Source of the DNA: Anaerofilum hominis
GTDB lineage: Bacteria; Bacillota; Clostridia; Oscillospirales; Ruminococcaceae
Direction: 5' to 3'
DNA: 64,000 nt
NCBI RefSeq assembly: GCF_014287275.1
Contig: NZ_JACONZ010000001.1
Location: 62,001-126,000 of the forward strand
Part shown: one piece after another, positions 57,276 to 64,000 of the stretch
How positions within the stretch are numbered: the first letter of the stretch is position 1
How the letters are laid out: every line of letters begins with the position of its first letter
Made by a program: the position numbers and the translations under genes
The notes under the pieces: model-generated
What the model was told of the DNA's origin: nothing
Databases searched by the model: none
Seen by the model: only the letters and a program-made list of their open reading frames with translations

Positions 57276-57294
57276 ACATAATACAAATTATGTG
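57276..57294. repeat. right inverted repeat of the invertible segment
   Basis: ACATAATACAAATTATGTG is the exact reverse complement of 57003-57021. It ends four bases before the stop codon of the recombinase gene. Confidence 0.85.
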
Positions 57295-57298
57295 ATTG

Positions 57299-58153
57299 TC
57301 AGGTGCTGCGTGCCAGAAGCCCCAGTCGGGAGACCAGTCTTTTTTCTTCCCTGCCGGTGGTCGCAGTATAGATCCTTGTCGTCTCCACACTGGAATGTCC
57401 CAGCACATCGGCCAGCCGCACGATGTCTTTTTTCAGCCGGTAATAGGTCAGGGCAAACAGGTGTCGCAGGTTATGCGGGAATACTTTTTGCGCCGCTACC
57501 CGGGCCTGCAGGCAAAGGCGTTTCATCTCCGCCCAAATATTGCTGCGGTCCAAAACGCGGCCGGTGCGGGTGACAAAAACCGGCCCGGCACTGATCCGCC
57601 GCCGCGCGCAATAGTCCCGCAGCTGCCGGATAAGTTCAGGAGGCAGAAAGACCACCCTCTCCTTGCCCTTGCTGCGCACACGGACAGCGCCCTCACGCAG
57701 GGCCTGCGCCGTGACGAACCGATGTTCGCTCACCCGCAGCCCGGTGCTGCACAGCGTCTGCATCAACAGATACAGGCGCTCGTTTTTTTTGTTCTGCGCC
57801 GCTGCCAGCAGGCGGCGGTATTCCTCTTTCGACAGTTCTTTCTCCGCATGCCGGAAATTGGCGCGCTGTACCTTGAGCAGTTTTACCTGACAGTCGCCGC
57901 AGCCCAGAAAGGCCAAAAAGCGATTGACGGCAACCAGCATCGAGTTGGCGCTTGCCGTTTTATAATTTTCCGTCACATGGGCTTTATAGTCCATCACCCG
58001 CTCTTTTGTCAGCCATTTGTCCGGGGGCAGAAAAAAATAAAAGGCGCGGGCGTCACGCACATATTTTTCCACCGTTTTCGAACTGCGCTCCTCACGGACC
58101 AAATGGTCGCGGAAGCTTTCCAGCAGCGCGATATCCAGCAGTTGTCCATTCAT
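57299..58153 (-). CDS. tyrosine recombinase, probable invertase of the adjacent segment
   Basis: The 284-residue protein has a core-binding domain (about residues 5-95) and a catalytic domain. The catalytic set is Arg in STGLRVSEH, Lys in RSKGKERVV, HxxR in PHNLRHLFA, His in GHSSVETTRIY and the Tyr nucleophile. It is compact, like XerC/D and the invertases of phase-variable switches, with no N-terminal arm-binding domain as in phage integrases. GGAGG precedes the start. Its stop lies four bases from an inverted repeat, and there are no phage genes nearby, so a dedicated switch recombinase is the best reading. Confidence 0.87.
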   Translation of the reverse strand: MNGQLLDIALLESFRDHLVREERSSKTVEKYVRDARAFYFFLPPDKWLTKERVMDYKAHVTENYKTASANSMLVAVNRFLAFLGCGDCQVKLLKVQRANFRHAEKELSKEEYRRLLAAAQNKKNERLYLLMQTLCSTGLRVSEHRFVTAQALREGAVRVRSKGKERVVFLPPELIRQLRDYCARRRISAGPVFVTRTGRVLDRSNIWAEMKRLCLQARVAAQKVFPHNLRHLFALTYYRLKKDIVRLADVLGHSSVETTRIYTATTGREEKRLVSRLGLLARST

Positions 58154-58271
58154 TTTGCAGCCTCCTTTTCTTTTGCAGTTAGTATGCGCGGCGTCCCGTA
58201 TTTTTATTTTTGAGAAAGGTCGGCACGCGGCGGTTTACCCGTTCTCACTCTCCTCCCCGATTTTTTCCATC

Positions 58272-58312
58272 AAAAAACCCGCGCAGGGACGAAAGCCCTG
58301 CGTGGGTTTTTT
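58272..58312. terminator. bidirectional terminator upstream of the recombinase gene
   Basis: AAAAAACCCGCGCAGGG (58272-58288) pairs with CCCTGCGTGGGTTTTTT (58296-58312) around a seven-base loop; U runs follow on both strands. On the minus strand it separates an upstream promoter (58818-58845) from the recombinase gene. Confidence 0.82.
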
Positions 58313-58817
58313 AATTTGTTCTGTAAAAAAAGATCTGTTGCCCCGGCGGCGGTTTTCCCTGTGGGCGCTTTTCGCCCGGGCAGACCTGCTCTTTTGCTCC
58401 GGCGCCGGACGGCAGAGGTGTGTGTGTTTCCGCAGGCCCTGCGCCCGCCCGGCGGGGACGGGCGCCGTCTGCGGACGCCCTGCATCGGCCGCTGAAAAAC
58501 CCGGCGCGCGGCAGAGCGCCGCCGGGCTGCGCGCAAAGGCGCCGGAGAAAAAAGGACAAAACAAAAATCAGCGAAAACGCCGCAAAATGCCGCCCCGGGC
58601 GCACGCGTAAAAAAGCGATTTTCCCGCCGCATCACCCGCTGCAAACATGCCGCAGGACGCCGTCGTCTCGTTCCCCATCGTTGCGCGGAAATTGAAAAAG
58701 GGAGCTCCCAAAAATGATCTGCGGCTGTTTCTATTACGGTGCACAGCAGCGCGGCAAAAGCGCCGCCCCTATCCAGCCCCGGGCGGCAATGCTACTGCAG
58801 CGGCGTTTTAACACTAT
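58313..58817 (-). ncRNA. possible ~500-base non-coding transcript or recombinase leader
   Basis: A minus-strand promoter at 58818-58845 and a terminator at 58272-58312 delimit about 500 bases without a convincing gene. The sequence is GC-rich and could be a regulatory RNA or a leader that limits recombinase expression. It does not match RNase P, tmRNA, SRP or 6S signatures by eye. Confidence 0.25.
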
Positions 58818-58845
58818 ATTATCATACAACTTTTCTATTGTGCAA
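58818..58845 (-). promoter_or_regulatory. promoter in the gene-poor region upstream of the recombinase
   Basis: On the minus strand TTGCAC (58840-58845) and GATAAT (58818-58823) are separated by 16 bases in an A/T-rich island. Confidence 0.55.
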
Positions 58846-58927
58846 AAAATCTTTTATTGTGACAGCTTCTGCCTTTGCTGCGGAAGCGGCAGCCGGGAAC
58901 ACGGCCGAAAAAACGACCTGCGCGTTG

Positions 58928-58980
58928 TTGCGCGGCAACCGGGCGATCAGCCAAAAAAAATAGCCTTACGGCTATTTTTT
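58928..58980 (-). repeat. dispersed stem-loop repeat, copy B1
   Basis: Read leftward it gives AAAAAATAGCC-GTAA-GGCTATTTT, then GGCTGATCGCCCGGTTGCC and GCGCAA. This matches copy A at 30061-30112 over about 52 bases with few changes. The shared TTTTATTGC/GAGCAA module lies directly before it (58981-59002), whereas at copy A it lies after. Confidence 0.75.
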
Positions 58981-59030
58981 TGTTGCTCTGCAATAAAAGC
59001 TTTTTAATGGTCCGCCCCTCGTCCCTGTAG

Positions 59031-59153
59031 GATAACCGGGGCAATGGCCGAACAATAAGCCGCAAAGCTATTTTTAAACAATGACTTATTTCTATTCGCC
59101 GCGGCCTGAGGACAGGCCGCATGGCTACAAACAATAGCCTCCGGCTATTGTTT
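59031..59153 (-). repeat. two degenerate stem-loop repeats, copies B2 and B3
   Basis: B2 (59031-59075) reads AAAAATAGC, then GCGGCTTATTGTTCGGCCATT and CCCCGGTT. B3 (59114-59153) reads AACAATAGCC-GGA-GGCTATTGTT, then GTAGCCAT and GCGGCC. Both keep the order of stem-loop then GGCCAT-like block seen in copies A and B1. B3 begins at the stop codon of the gene ending at 59152, so this cluster forms its 3' untranslated region and may terminate it. Confidence 0.6.
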
Positions 59154-59721
59154 ACAACTCCGTTCTGCCCCCGTCCACCCGCTCCAGGCCCCAGGTGCGC
59201 CAGGCCCAAGAGGTTGTCTCGCCCTCACGGGTCAGGATGTTCAACCGGCCCGCTTCCAGCGACCATTGGCGCACCTGCGGCTGCAGGGCGGAGGACATCC
59301 ATACCGGCTGCGGCAGGCCGTCCGCCCAGCGGTAAATAAAGATGTGCTGCGAATAGCCGCCCCCGTCGCTTTCTACCCAGAAAGGCCGAACCGGGCCGTA
59401 GCTGCCCCGCTTCCACACCAGCAGCAGCAGTTCCTCCGCACCGTCTCCGTCGAGATCCCCGTGCAGATAATCCTCTACTTTCCAGTCCCCGTCCGTGCCC
59501 CACAGCGTCTCCCCATCCCGCAGCACCGCAAACGAGCGCCGCTCCAATAGAAACGTTTCCTGACGGCCGTCTCCGTCCGGGTCAAACACTTCCGTCCTCT
59601 GCTGCCAACGGGCGAGAAAAGCCCCGTCCAGCCACAGCAGCCCCAGGATAAGCGCGCCGCAGAACGCCGCCGCCAGCACGCCCCATCTAAGACGGCCCGC
59701 CGTGCCTCTGCTTTTCACCAT
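59152..59721 (-). CDS. membrane-anchored protein with two DxDGDG calcium-type motifs
   Basis: The 189-residue protein starts at ATG 59721, overlapping the stop of the DUF3160-like gene by three bases. A transmembrane anchor (about residues 11-33, LRWGVLAAAFCGALILGLLWL) is followed by an extracytoplasmic domain with FDPDGDGRQE and GDLDGDGAEELLLLVW. These are the short Ca-binding loops of FG-GAP/VCBS beta-propeller-like repeats. It is probably cotranscribed with, and works beside, the lipoprotein encoded upstream. The function is unknown. Confidence 0.75.
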   Translation of the reverse strand: MVKSRGTAGRLRWGVLAAAFCGALILGLLWLDGAFLARWQQRTEVFDPDGDGRQETFLLERRSFAVLRDGETLWGTDGDWKVEDYLHGDLDGDGAEELLLLVWKRGSYGPVRPFWVESDGGGYSQHIFIYRWADGLPQPVWMSSALQPQVRQWSLEAGRLNILTREGETTSWAWRTWGLERVDGGRTEL

Positions 59722-61916
59722 CCGCGGTCCGACGCGGTGAGAAACGAGGCCGTCCATTCGGGCGGGGGTACGTCAACGCTCTCATCCACAAAATTGCCGT
59801 TTTCATCAAATCGGTCGATGCCCAGCATCTTGCGCCATTTCTCGTCGGTAAGGCGCTGGTCCAGGGGCTGGGCAAACTCATAGAAAGAGAACACGCCGCC
59901 GCGCGCCAGACGCAGCACGCCGTCCACACTGACGATGACAAAGATGCTGTTCACCTGGCCGGTGCCCACCTCCAGCACCCGCCCGCCGTCCGGGTCGGTG
60001 GCCACATCGGTGATCACTGCCGCCGGGTGGTCTGCGCTGGTAATGACGCCGTCGCTGGCTTCATCCGCCAGCGCGTCATACCAGAAATGTTCCAGCTGGC
60101 CGCCGAAACTGAGGATCAGATCATATTCCTCATCGCTCAGCAGCTCATCCTGCAGCTCTTTTTCCGAGATGACCGTCAGCTGCCGCGCCAGCTCCGTCAT
60201 GCGTTCCAGATTATCAGCATCCGCGTCCCGCAGCACGCCGTACTGCGCAAGGCCGTCGGCGGTGGCGCGGGCAAGACCTGCCAGGCGGGAATAGAGCACC
60301 GGCTCCGGCTCCACATATCCCCGGTCGTCCTTCTCTTCCATAGGGCCGCCGCCCATCTCCCCGTAGACCTGTTTTGCATACAGCACGGTATCGTGTTTGA
60401 GCTCTGTCCAGCTGCCGAGAAAGCTGTTCAGATTTTTGCGCGTCCACGCCTCGTTCCGCATGAATTGGGGCCAGCCCGCGCCCTTTTCGGCAAGCAGAGG
60501 GCGCAGGGTGTTCAGCCATCCGCCATAGAGACTGGCAGTCCACAGCTGCTGCGGCGGGTCGGACAGATAGTCCTGCAGCTTCGCCAGATTTGCGCCGTAA
60601 CCCTCATACTCCATGGCCCCGGCTGCCGTCAGCAGCTTTTCCGCTTCAGCGGACCCCAGCGCCGCCGGAAAGTCCAGCGCAGATGGCAGCATGCGTCTCT
60701 CCCCCGCGGGATTCTGTCTCACCTGCCGATAAACCAGCTGCTGAAAAACAGAGGCGTCCAGCGTGAACCGCTGCCCCAAAAAGCGGAAACCGGCGATCGC
60801 TTCCTCCTGATCGGGCTGGATATCCTCGTCGAAGATGGGGATCGAGTTGATGGCGGGCGGGTCCAGCTTTTCCGCCGCCTGCCGGAACGCCTCCCAGGCA
60901 TCCCCGTTTTGCGGCAGATCTTTCACCTGGGGCCAGCCGCCATAGGCCTCCTCGATCAGGGGCGCATATTCATAGACGCCGGCGTCGTCGCTGTCGCCCA
61001 CAAAAAAGCTGGTGACGGTATAGATCTTTTCCCATTTCTCCCATGCCCCGCTGCCGGCCAGCGCCAGTGTCATCAGCAGCGCGCTGCGGCTCTGGTCCTC
61101 GTCGCTCTGCCGGAAAGTCAGCCGCCCGTACCACATCATGGCTTTGAAATAGCGTCCCAGCTCTTCCGCTGTCGTGTAATAGCCGCGGGGGATGTATTGA
61201 GAGTAGTCCTCCATCTCCTCTATCTCTGTCCCGCCGCCCAGATTCATTACCGGGGACACGTCAATGCCCTCCGCTTTCCCGATCAGGTCCAGTTCCCGCT
61301 GAACGGCGTCCCGCACCTTTGCCGGTATCTCGGCGTCGGGCTGCTGCAGCGCCAGCCCCACGGAAAAAAACGCCGCGTTCCGCAGGGCTGCGTTCTCCCA
61401 GCCGGTGCCCTTGAGCGCTTCCGCCTGGGTCAGGCTCTCGTCCCGCAGGACGGCGCTGACGGCGGCCAGATCGTCGCAAAAGTGCTCCCGCTCGACATTT
61501 TTCAGCAACCGGCTGAAAAACAGATGATAGGTGTGCATCATGGCGTCGGTGGTGACAAAATTCGGCGTGAGGGAATAGCGGTTGTTTTCATAGAGGCTGA
61601 AAAACTCCTCCATGCCGTCCTCCAGCACCACAAAGCCGTTTTGCGCGAGCAGCTGTTTTGCCTCATCGGTGAACACGCGCTCCCAGTCGCCATAGTTGAT
61701 CACATTGCTGAAATCCTCCGCCACCGCGTAGGCCGCCGCAGAGGGGACCAGCGCCGGATCATACAGGTCCTGCTGAGACGTCAAAAAAGCGCCGCGCTCA
61801 CCTGTTATGACGCCCGGCCCCCACGCCGGCGCTGCCCCCTGCGGCGCTTCTCCGCAGCCGAACAGCCCCATCGCCATCGCCCCTGCCAGAAAAAAAGCAC
61901 AGATCCGCTTCTTCAT
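59715..61916 (-). CDS. DUF3160-like lipoprotein
   Basis: The 733-residue protein has a lipoprotein signal peptide with LFGC lipobox (Cys21). A large extracytoplasmic domain follows, with LTPNFVTTDAMMHTYHLFFSRLL, a DUF3160 hallmark, and SDEDQSRSALLMTLAL. A C-terminal stretch around VLEVGTGQVNSIFVIVSVDG and FSFYEFAQPLDQRLTDEKWRKML also fits that family. AAAGGAGGG precedes the start. Family members are conserved in Clostridia but uncharacterised. The small DxDGDG membrane protein is translated from the overlapping 3' end. Confidence 0.85.
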   Translation of the reverse strand: MKKRICAFFLAGAMAMGLFGCGEAPQGAAPAWGPGVITGERGAFLTSQQDLYDPALVPSAAAYAVAEDFSNVINYGDWERVFTDEAKQLLAQNGFVVLEDGMEEFFSLYENNRYSLTPNFVTTDAMMHTYHLFFSRLLKNVEREHFCDDLAAVSAVLRDESLTQAEALKGTGWENAALRNAAFFSVGLALQQPDAEIPAKVRDAVQRELDLIGKAEGIDVSPVMNLGGGTEIEEMEDYSQYIPRGYYTTAEELGRYFKAMMWYGRLTFRQSDEDQSRSALLMTLALAGSGAWEKWEKIYTVTSFFVGDSDDAGVYEYAPLIEEAYGGWPQVKDLPQNGDAWEAFRQAAEKLDPPAINSIPIFDEDIQPDQEEAIAGFRFLGQRFTLDASVFQQLVYRQVRQNPAGERRMLPSALDFPAALGSAEAEKLLTAAGAMEYEGYGANLAKLQDYLSDPPQQLWTASLYGGWLNTLRPLLAEKGAGWPQFMRNEAWTRKNLNSFLGSWTELKHDTVLYAKQVYGEMGGGPMEEKDDRGYVEPEPVLYSRLAGLARATADGLAQYGVLRDADADNLERMTELARQLTVISEKELQDELLSDEEYDLILSFGGQLEHFWYDALADEASDGVITSADHPAAVITDVATDPDGGRVLEVGTGQVNSIFVIVSVDGVLRLARGGVFSFYEFAQPLDQRLTDEKWRKMLGIDRFDENGNFVDESVDVPPPEWTASFLTASDRGW

Positions 61917-62389
61917 TCACGTCACCCTCCTTTTGCGATGCGGGGCGCCCCTGCGCCGCACCCGCATCCTGTCCCTTTTATTCAAGGAACGCCTCCCGTT
62001 CCCTTTATCATACACAGACAGGCGCCGCCGCGCAAGCTGCAACAGCAGCACGGCCGGGACAGCCGGCCCGGCCATCTCAAAAAGAGCGGGGCGCAGCAGC
62101 CTCTTCCTGCTGCGCGACCGACCCGGGCGCTTTTGGGCAAGGCAGGCAAGGCTGTGTCTCTCAAGGGCATGGGCCCATGCGAAAGGGACCCCGGTACTGT
62201 GTACGGGGTCCCTTTTTTCAGTTTGATATCGCCTTTGCGCGCTGAAAAAGCGGCGCTTTCAGCCTTGTCTTGCAGAAAGCGCACTGCCGCCGCTTTCGCG
62301 CTTTTGACCGGAAGTCCGCGTCCCGCCCGCGCTTTTTTCAAGACGCCGTCGGCAGGGCTGCGCGGAAAATACAGGCGAAACCGGCTTTT
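61917..62389. other. promoter region of the DUF3160-like gene and terminator of the M50 gene
   Basis: On the minus strand an extended -10 (TGTGTATGAT, with ATCATA at 62007-62012) is followed at once by a GGAACG/CGTTCC dyad (61986-62002) that could be an operator. The strong hairpin at 62182-62217 is annotated separately. No gene is supported in the remainder. Confidence 0.5.
62182..62217. terminator. hairpin terminator downstream of the M23-M50 pair
   Basis: AAAGGGACCCCG (62182-62193) pairs with CGGGGTCCCTTT (62204-62215), with extra Ts on the plus strand. The U run is shorter on the minus strand, the direction of the M50 gene. Confidence 0.75.
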
Positions 62390-62971
62390 TTACGAGCGCA
62401 GGCTTTTGGCGCACAGGGCCAGCACCATCAGGCAAAAACCCAGAGACAGAAGAAAACCGGCGCCGCGGTATCGCAGCAGAACGCCGCCGAAAATGGCCAG
62501 CAAAAAGCAGCAGCAAAGGGTCAGTGCACGGAACAGCACCCCGTCCATGAGCCCAAAGCAGTTGGAGAGCAGCCGTCCGCCGTCCAAAAAGCCGATGGGT
62601 AGCAGATTGAAAAGCGCCATGCAGAGATTTTCACACGCAAAAAAGTAGCGCAGATACGAGGCGCGGTGCTGGATCAGCAGATAAGCGGCCAGCGCCGCAG
62701 CGAGATTTGCCGCCGGCCCGGCCAGCAGCAGCAGGTTTTCTTTTTGCAGCGAAAGCCGCACGCCGTCCATCTTCATCGCAAGGCCGGAAAGCGAACAGGT
62801 GACGTGTGGGAAATGCCCGGTGAGGGCGCAGAACGCCAGAATATGGCCGCCCTCATGCAGCGCGGCGCAGAGCAGCGACAGCTTGGCAAAGCCGGTCGCG
62901 TCCCACATCAGCAGCAGCGTCAGGGCGGCGAGCAACGGCACCGGCGCCCTGACCGAAAAAAAGCGTTTCAA
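62390..62971 (-). CDS. SpoIVFB-like site-2 (M50) metalloprotease
   Basis: The 193-residue membrane protease has the zinc motif HEGGH (about residues 39-43, in a CAALHEGGHILAF helix) and the third ligand in NLLPIGFLDGGRLL (about 114-127). Around five hydrophobic segments can be traced. It overlaps the M23-domain gene by four bases. In Bacillus the equivalent pair SpoIVFA-SpoIVFB activates pro-sigmaK in the mother cell, and the small size and gene order here fit SpoIVFB. Assignment rests on motifs and context. Confidence 0.8.
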   Translation of the reverse strand: MKRFFSVRAPVPLLAALTLLLMWDATGFAKLSLLCAALHEGGHILAFCALTGHFPHVTCSLSGLAMKMDGVRLSLQKENLLLLAGPAANLAAALAAYLLIQHRASYLRYFFACENLCMALFNLLPIGFLDGGRLLSNCFGLMDGVLFRALTLCCCFLLAIFGGVLLRYRGAGFLLSLGFCLMVLALCAKSLRS

Positions 62972-63798
62972 AGCCCCAGCGCCGCGGCCGGGTCCACCCG
63001 CACCCCGTCGATCAGCAGCTCAAAATGCAGATGCGGCCCGGTGGAAACACCGGTGCTGCCCACCAGCCCCACGGTCTCTCCCCGCTTGAGGCTCTGGCCC
63101 GTCTTTACCGATATCTGCGACAGATGATTGTAGGTGGTACAGACGCTGCCCGAATGGATCACCTTGACGTAGTTGCCGTTGATGTCGTCGAAGCCGGTCT
63201 CCGCGACCACTCCCGGCCAGACAGCGGCCGCCGGCGTCCCCAGCGGCGCGGCCAGGTCCACGCCGGTGTGGAAATCGGTCTTTCCTGTAATGGGGTGGAC
63301 GCGGTAGCCAAAGGGGGAGGTCAGCGTCCCCTGCACCGGCATGGCGGGCTTGTCGCTGAGCACATAGCCCGCCAGCGTCACTGTTTTCAGGTATTCCGCG
63401 TGGGTGACTTCATACTGTCCGCCCTGTCCCAGCGCACTGTCGGGCTTTTCTGCCCCCAGCTGTTCCACGGCGCGGCGCAGTTTCTCCTGCAAACTCTCGA
63501 CCCCTGCGCTGGCAAAGCGGAACAGCTCCCCGCTGCTGGTAAGAGACACGCCCTGGGTGAGCATTTCCCCATACCGCTTGCCCATCTGCGCAAAAAAATC
63601 AGGAGAGGCAAACCGCATCACCAGCACAAATGCCACCACACAGAGGCAGAACAGCAGCTGCACCGTCAGGATGGGGCTGACCTTGTCCTCTCCCCCTCTG
63701 CCGGTCTTTGCACCCGCCGCGCGAAAGATCTGTTTTTGCCCCGCCGCCTGTTCCCCGCTTTTTTTCTCTTCCTCTCCCTCTTTTACCCACGCGTCCAT
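62968..63798 (-). CDS. SpoIVFA-like membrane protein with M23 (LytM) domain
   Basis: The 276-residue protein starts at ATG 63798, 11 bases after GGGGAGG; the upstream GTG at 63810 abuts that site and is unlikely. It has a cytoplasmic N-terminus, one transmembrane helix (about residues 43-63), a coiled linker and a C-terminal M23 domain. The latter has PFGYRVHPITGKTDFHTGVDLAAPLGTP and HLHFELLIDG, so the zinc ligands appear intact. Coupling to an M50 protease suggests the SpoIVFA role of holding and regulating SpoIVFB; a SpoIIQ-like role is also possible. Confidence 0.8.
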   Translation of the reverse strand: MDAWVKEGEEEKKSGEQAAGQKQIFRAAGAKTGRGGEDKVSPILTVQLLFCLCVVAFVLVMRFASPDFFAQMGKRYGEMLTQGVSLTSSGELFRFASAGVESLQEKLRRAVEQLGAEKPDSALGQGGQYEVTHAEYLKTVTLAGYVLSDKPAMPVQGTLTSPFGYRVHPITGKTDFHTGVDLAAPLGTPAAAVWPGVVAETGFDDINGNYVKVIHSGSVCTTYNHLSQISVKTGQSLKRGETVGLVGSTGVSTGPHLHFELLIDGVRVDPAAALGL

Positions 63799-63856
63799 TC
63801 TGCCAGGCACCTCCCCGCTCTGCGATCCTCATTCCCTGCAATATATGCGGGGGCAG

Positions 63857-63905
63857 AAAAAAAGAGAACCACGTGTAATGCTGATCAGCTTTACATATGG
63901 TTCTC
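63857..63905 (-). terminator. terminator of the gene entering from the right edge
   Basis: GAGAACCA (63864-63871) pairs with TGGTTCTC (63898-63905), extended inward by GTGTAA/TTACAT. On the minus strand the stem is followed by TTTTTTT. Confidence 0.82.
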
Positions 63906-63964
63906 TCAAAAAACGGAAAGAAACGGTGCAGAAGATCACACCGCAAGGCCCGGGCTGCTTTCGC

Positions 63965-64000
63965 TCATTTCCCCTGGAGATAATCGCAGATGGCAGCGGC
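63965..64000 (-). CDS. 3' tip of an unidentified gene (partial)
   Basis: Eleven codons ending in YLQGK and a TGA stop (63965-63967) run in from the right edge, 59 bases before a strong terminator. In Bacillus the gene before spoIVFA is minD, but this tail does not resemble the MinD membrane-targeting helix, so no identity is given. Another frame is possible. Confidence 0.3.
   Translation of the reverse strand, partial: AAAICDYLQGK

Larger units (their letters stand above)
57003..57294. other. putative invertible promoter segment (phase-variation switch)
   Basis: A 292-bp, A/T-rich segment is bounded by perfect 19-bp inverted repeats. It lies between the leader of the SipW/TasA-like operon and the 3' end of a tyrosine recombinase gene. 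It contains a promoter (57210-57238) pointing right, away from the operon. Inversion between the repeats would turn that promoter to read left, with a start near 57052, into sipW. No convincing gene lies inside. The structure matches recombinase-controlled ON/OFF switches of surface genes in other bacteria; inversion itself is not shown by one sequence. Confidence 0.8.

Noticed and set aside
57069..57281. 70-codon frame inside the invertible segment
   Set aside because: No ribosome-binding site, no recognisable protein sequence, and it spans the promoter; the segment is better explained as regulatory.
57299..58153. Recombinase as a prophage or integrative-element integrase
   Set aside because: No phage, relaxase or excisionase genes, no tRNA target, and the protein lacks the arm-binding domain; the flanking inverted repeats favour an invertase.
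58313..58817. RNase P, tmRNA, SRP or 6S RNA in the gene-poor region
   Set aside because: None of their conserved core sequences was recognised on either strand.

Overview
The window looks like a chromosome segment of a GC-rich, spore-forming, anaerobic Firmicute, most likely a Clostridia member of the Oscillospirales/Ruminococcaceae type. The sporulation genes (a SpoIIM homologue at 16759-17355 and a SpoIVFA/SpoIVFB-like M23/M50 pair at 62390-63798), the paired TIGR03936/TIGR03960-like proteins, Fe-S aldo/keto reductases and SipW/TasA-like surface proteins all point this way. The species cannot be fixed from the sequence alone. No rRNA, tRNA, CRISPR array, insertion sequence or prophage was recognised.

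1-19 kb is mostly core metabolism. It holds a leftward asd-dapA-dapB lysine/diaminopimelate operon with a long structured leader; queA; a LysR regulator divergent from two ferredoxin-type aldo/keto reductases, the second frameshifted at a run of seven G; a small coiled-coil protein; nrdA-nrdB; eno; tgt and yajC; two small membrane proteins including SpoIIM; and a XerD-like recombinase behind a consensus promoter and an unusual 12-6-12 palindrome.

19-44.6 kb is leftward housekeeping: a DUF6873-like protein, an efflux permease/adaptor pair, radA, a new small membrane ORF, hslO, a methyltransferase, ysxC and lon. A rightward uracil permease with an attenuator-like leader interrupts the usual tig-clpP-clpX-lon order. 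Then come a metallophosphoesterase, thrC, yraN, rnhB, rbgA, lepB, rplS, the radical-SAM pair, and a merR-aldo/keto reductase-carboxymuconolactone decarboxylase cluster.

44.8-58.2 kb is the standout region. A leftward operon of seven genes encodes two SipW-type (Ser/His) signal peptidases, three small SipW-dependent/TasA-like exported proteins, a Ser-rich membrane-anchored protein and a 2294-residue secreted adhesin with an internal 1.2-kb duplication. Immediately upstream lies a 292-bp segment (57003-57294) bounded by perfect 19-bp inverted repeats. It abuts a tyrosine recombinase gene and contains a sigma70-like promoter that now points away from the operon. The simplest reading is a recombinase-driven invertible promoter that phase-varies a cell-surface fibre/matrix operon, captured here in the OFF orientation.

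58.2-64 kb contains a gene-poor stretch with dispersed stem-loop repeats that also occur at 30.06 kb, a DUF3160-like lipoprotein with a small partner, the SpoIVFA/SpoIVFB-like pair, and the 3' tip of another gene at the right edge.
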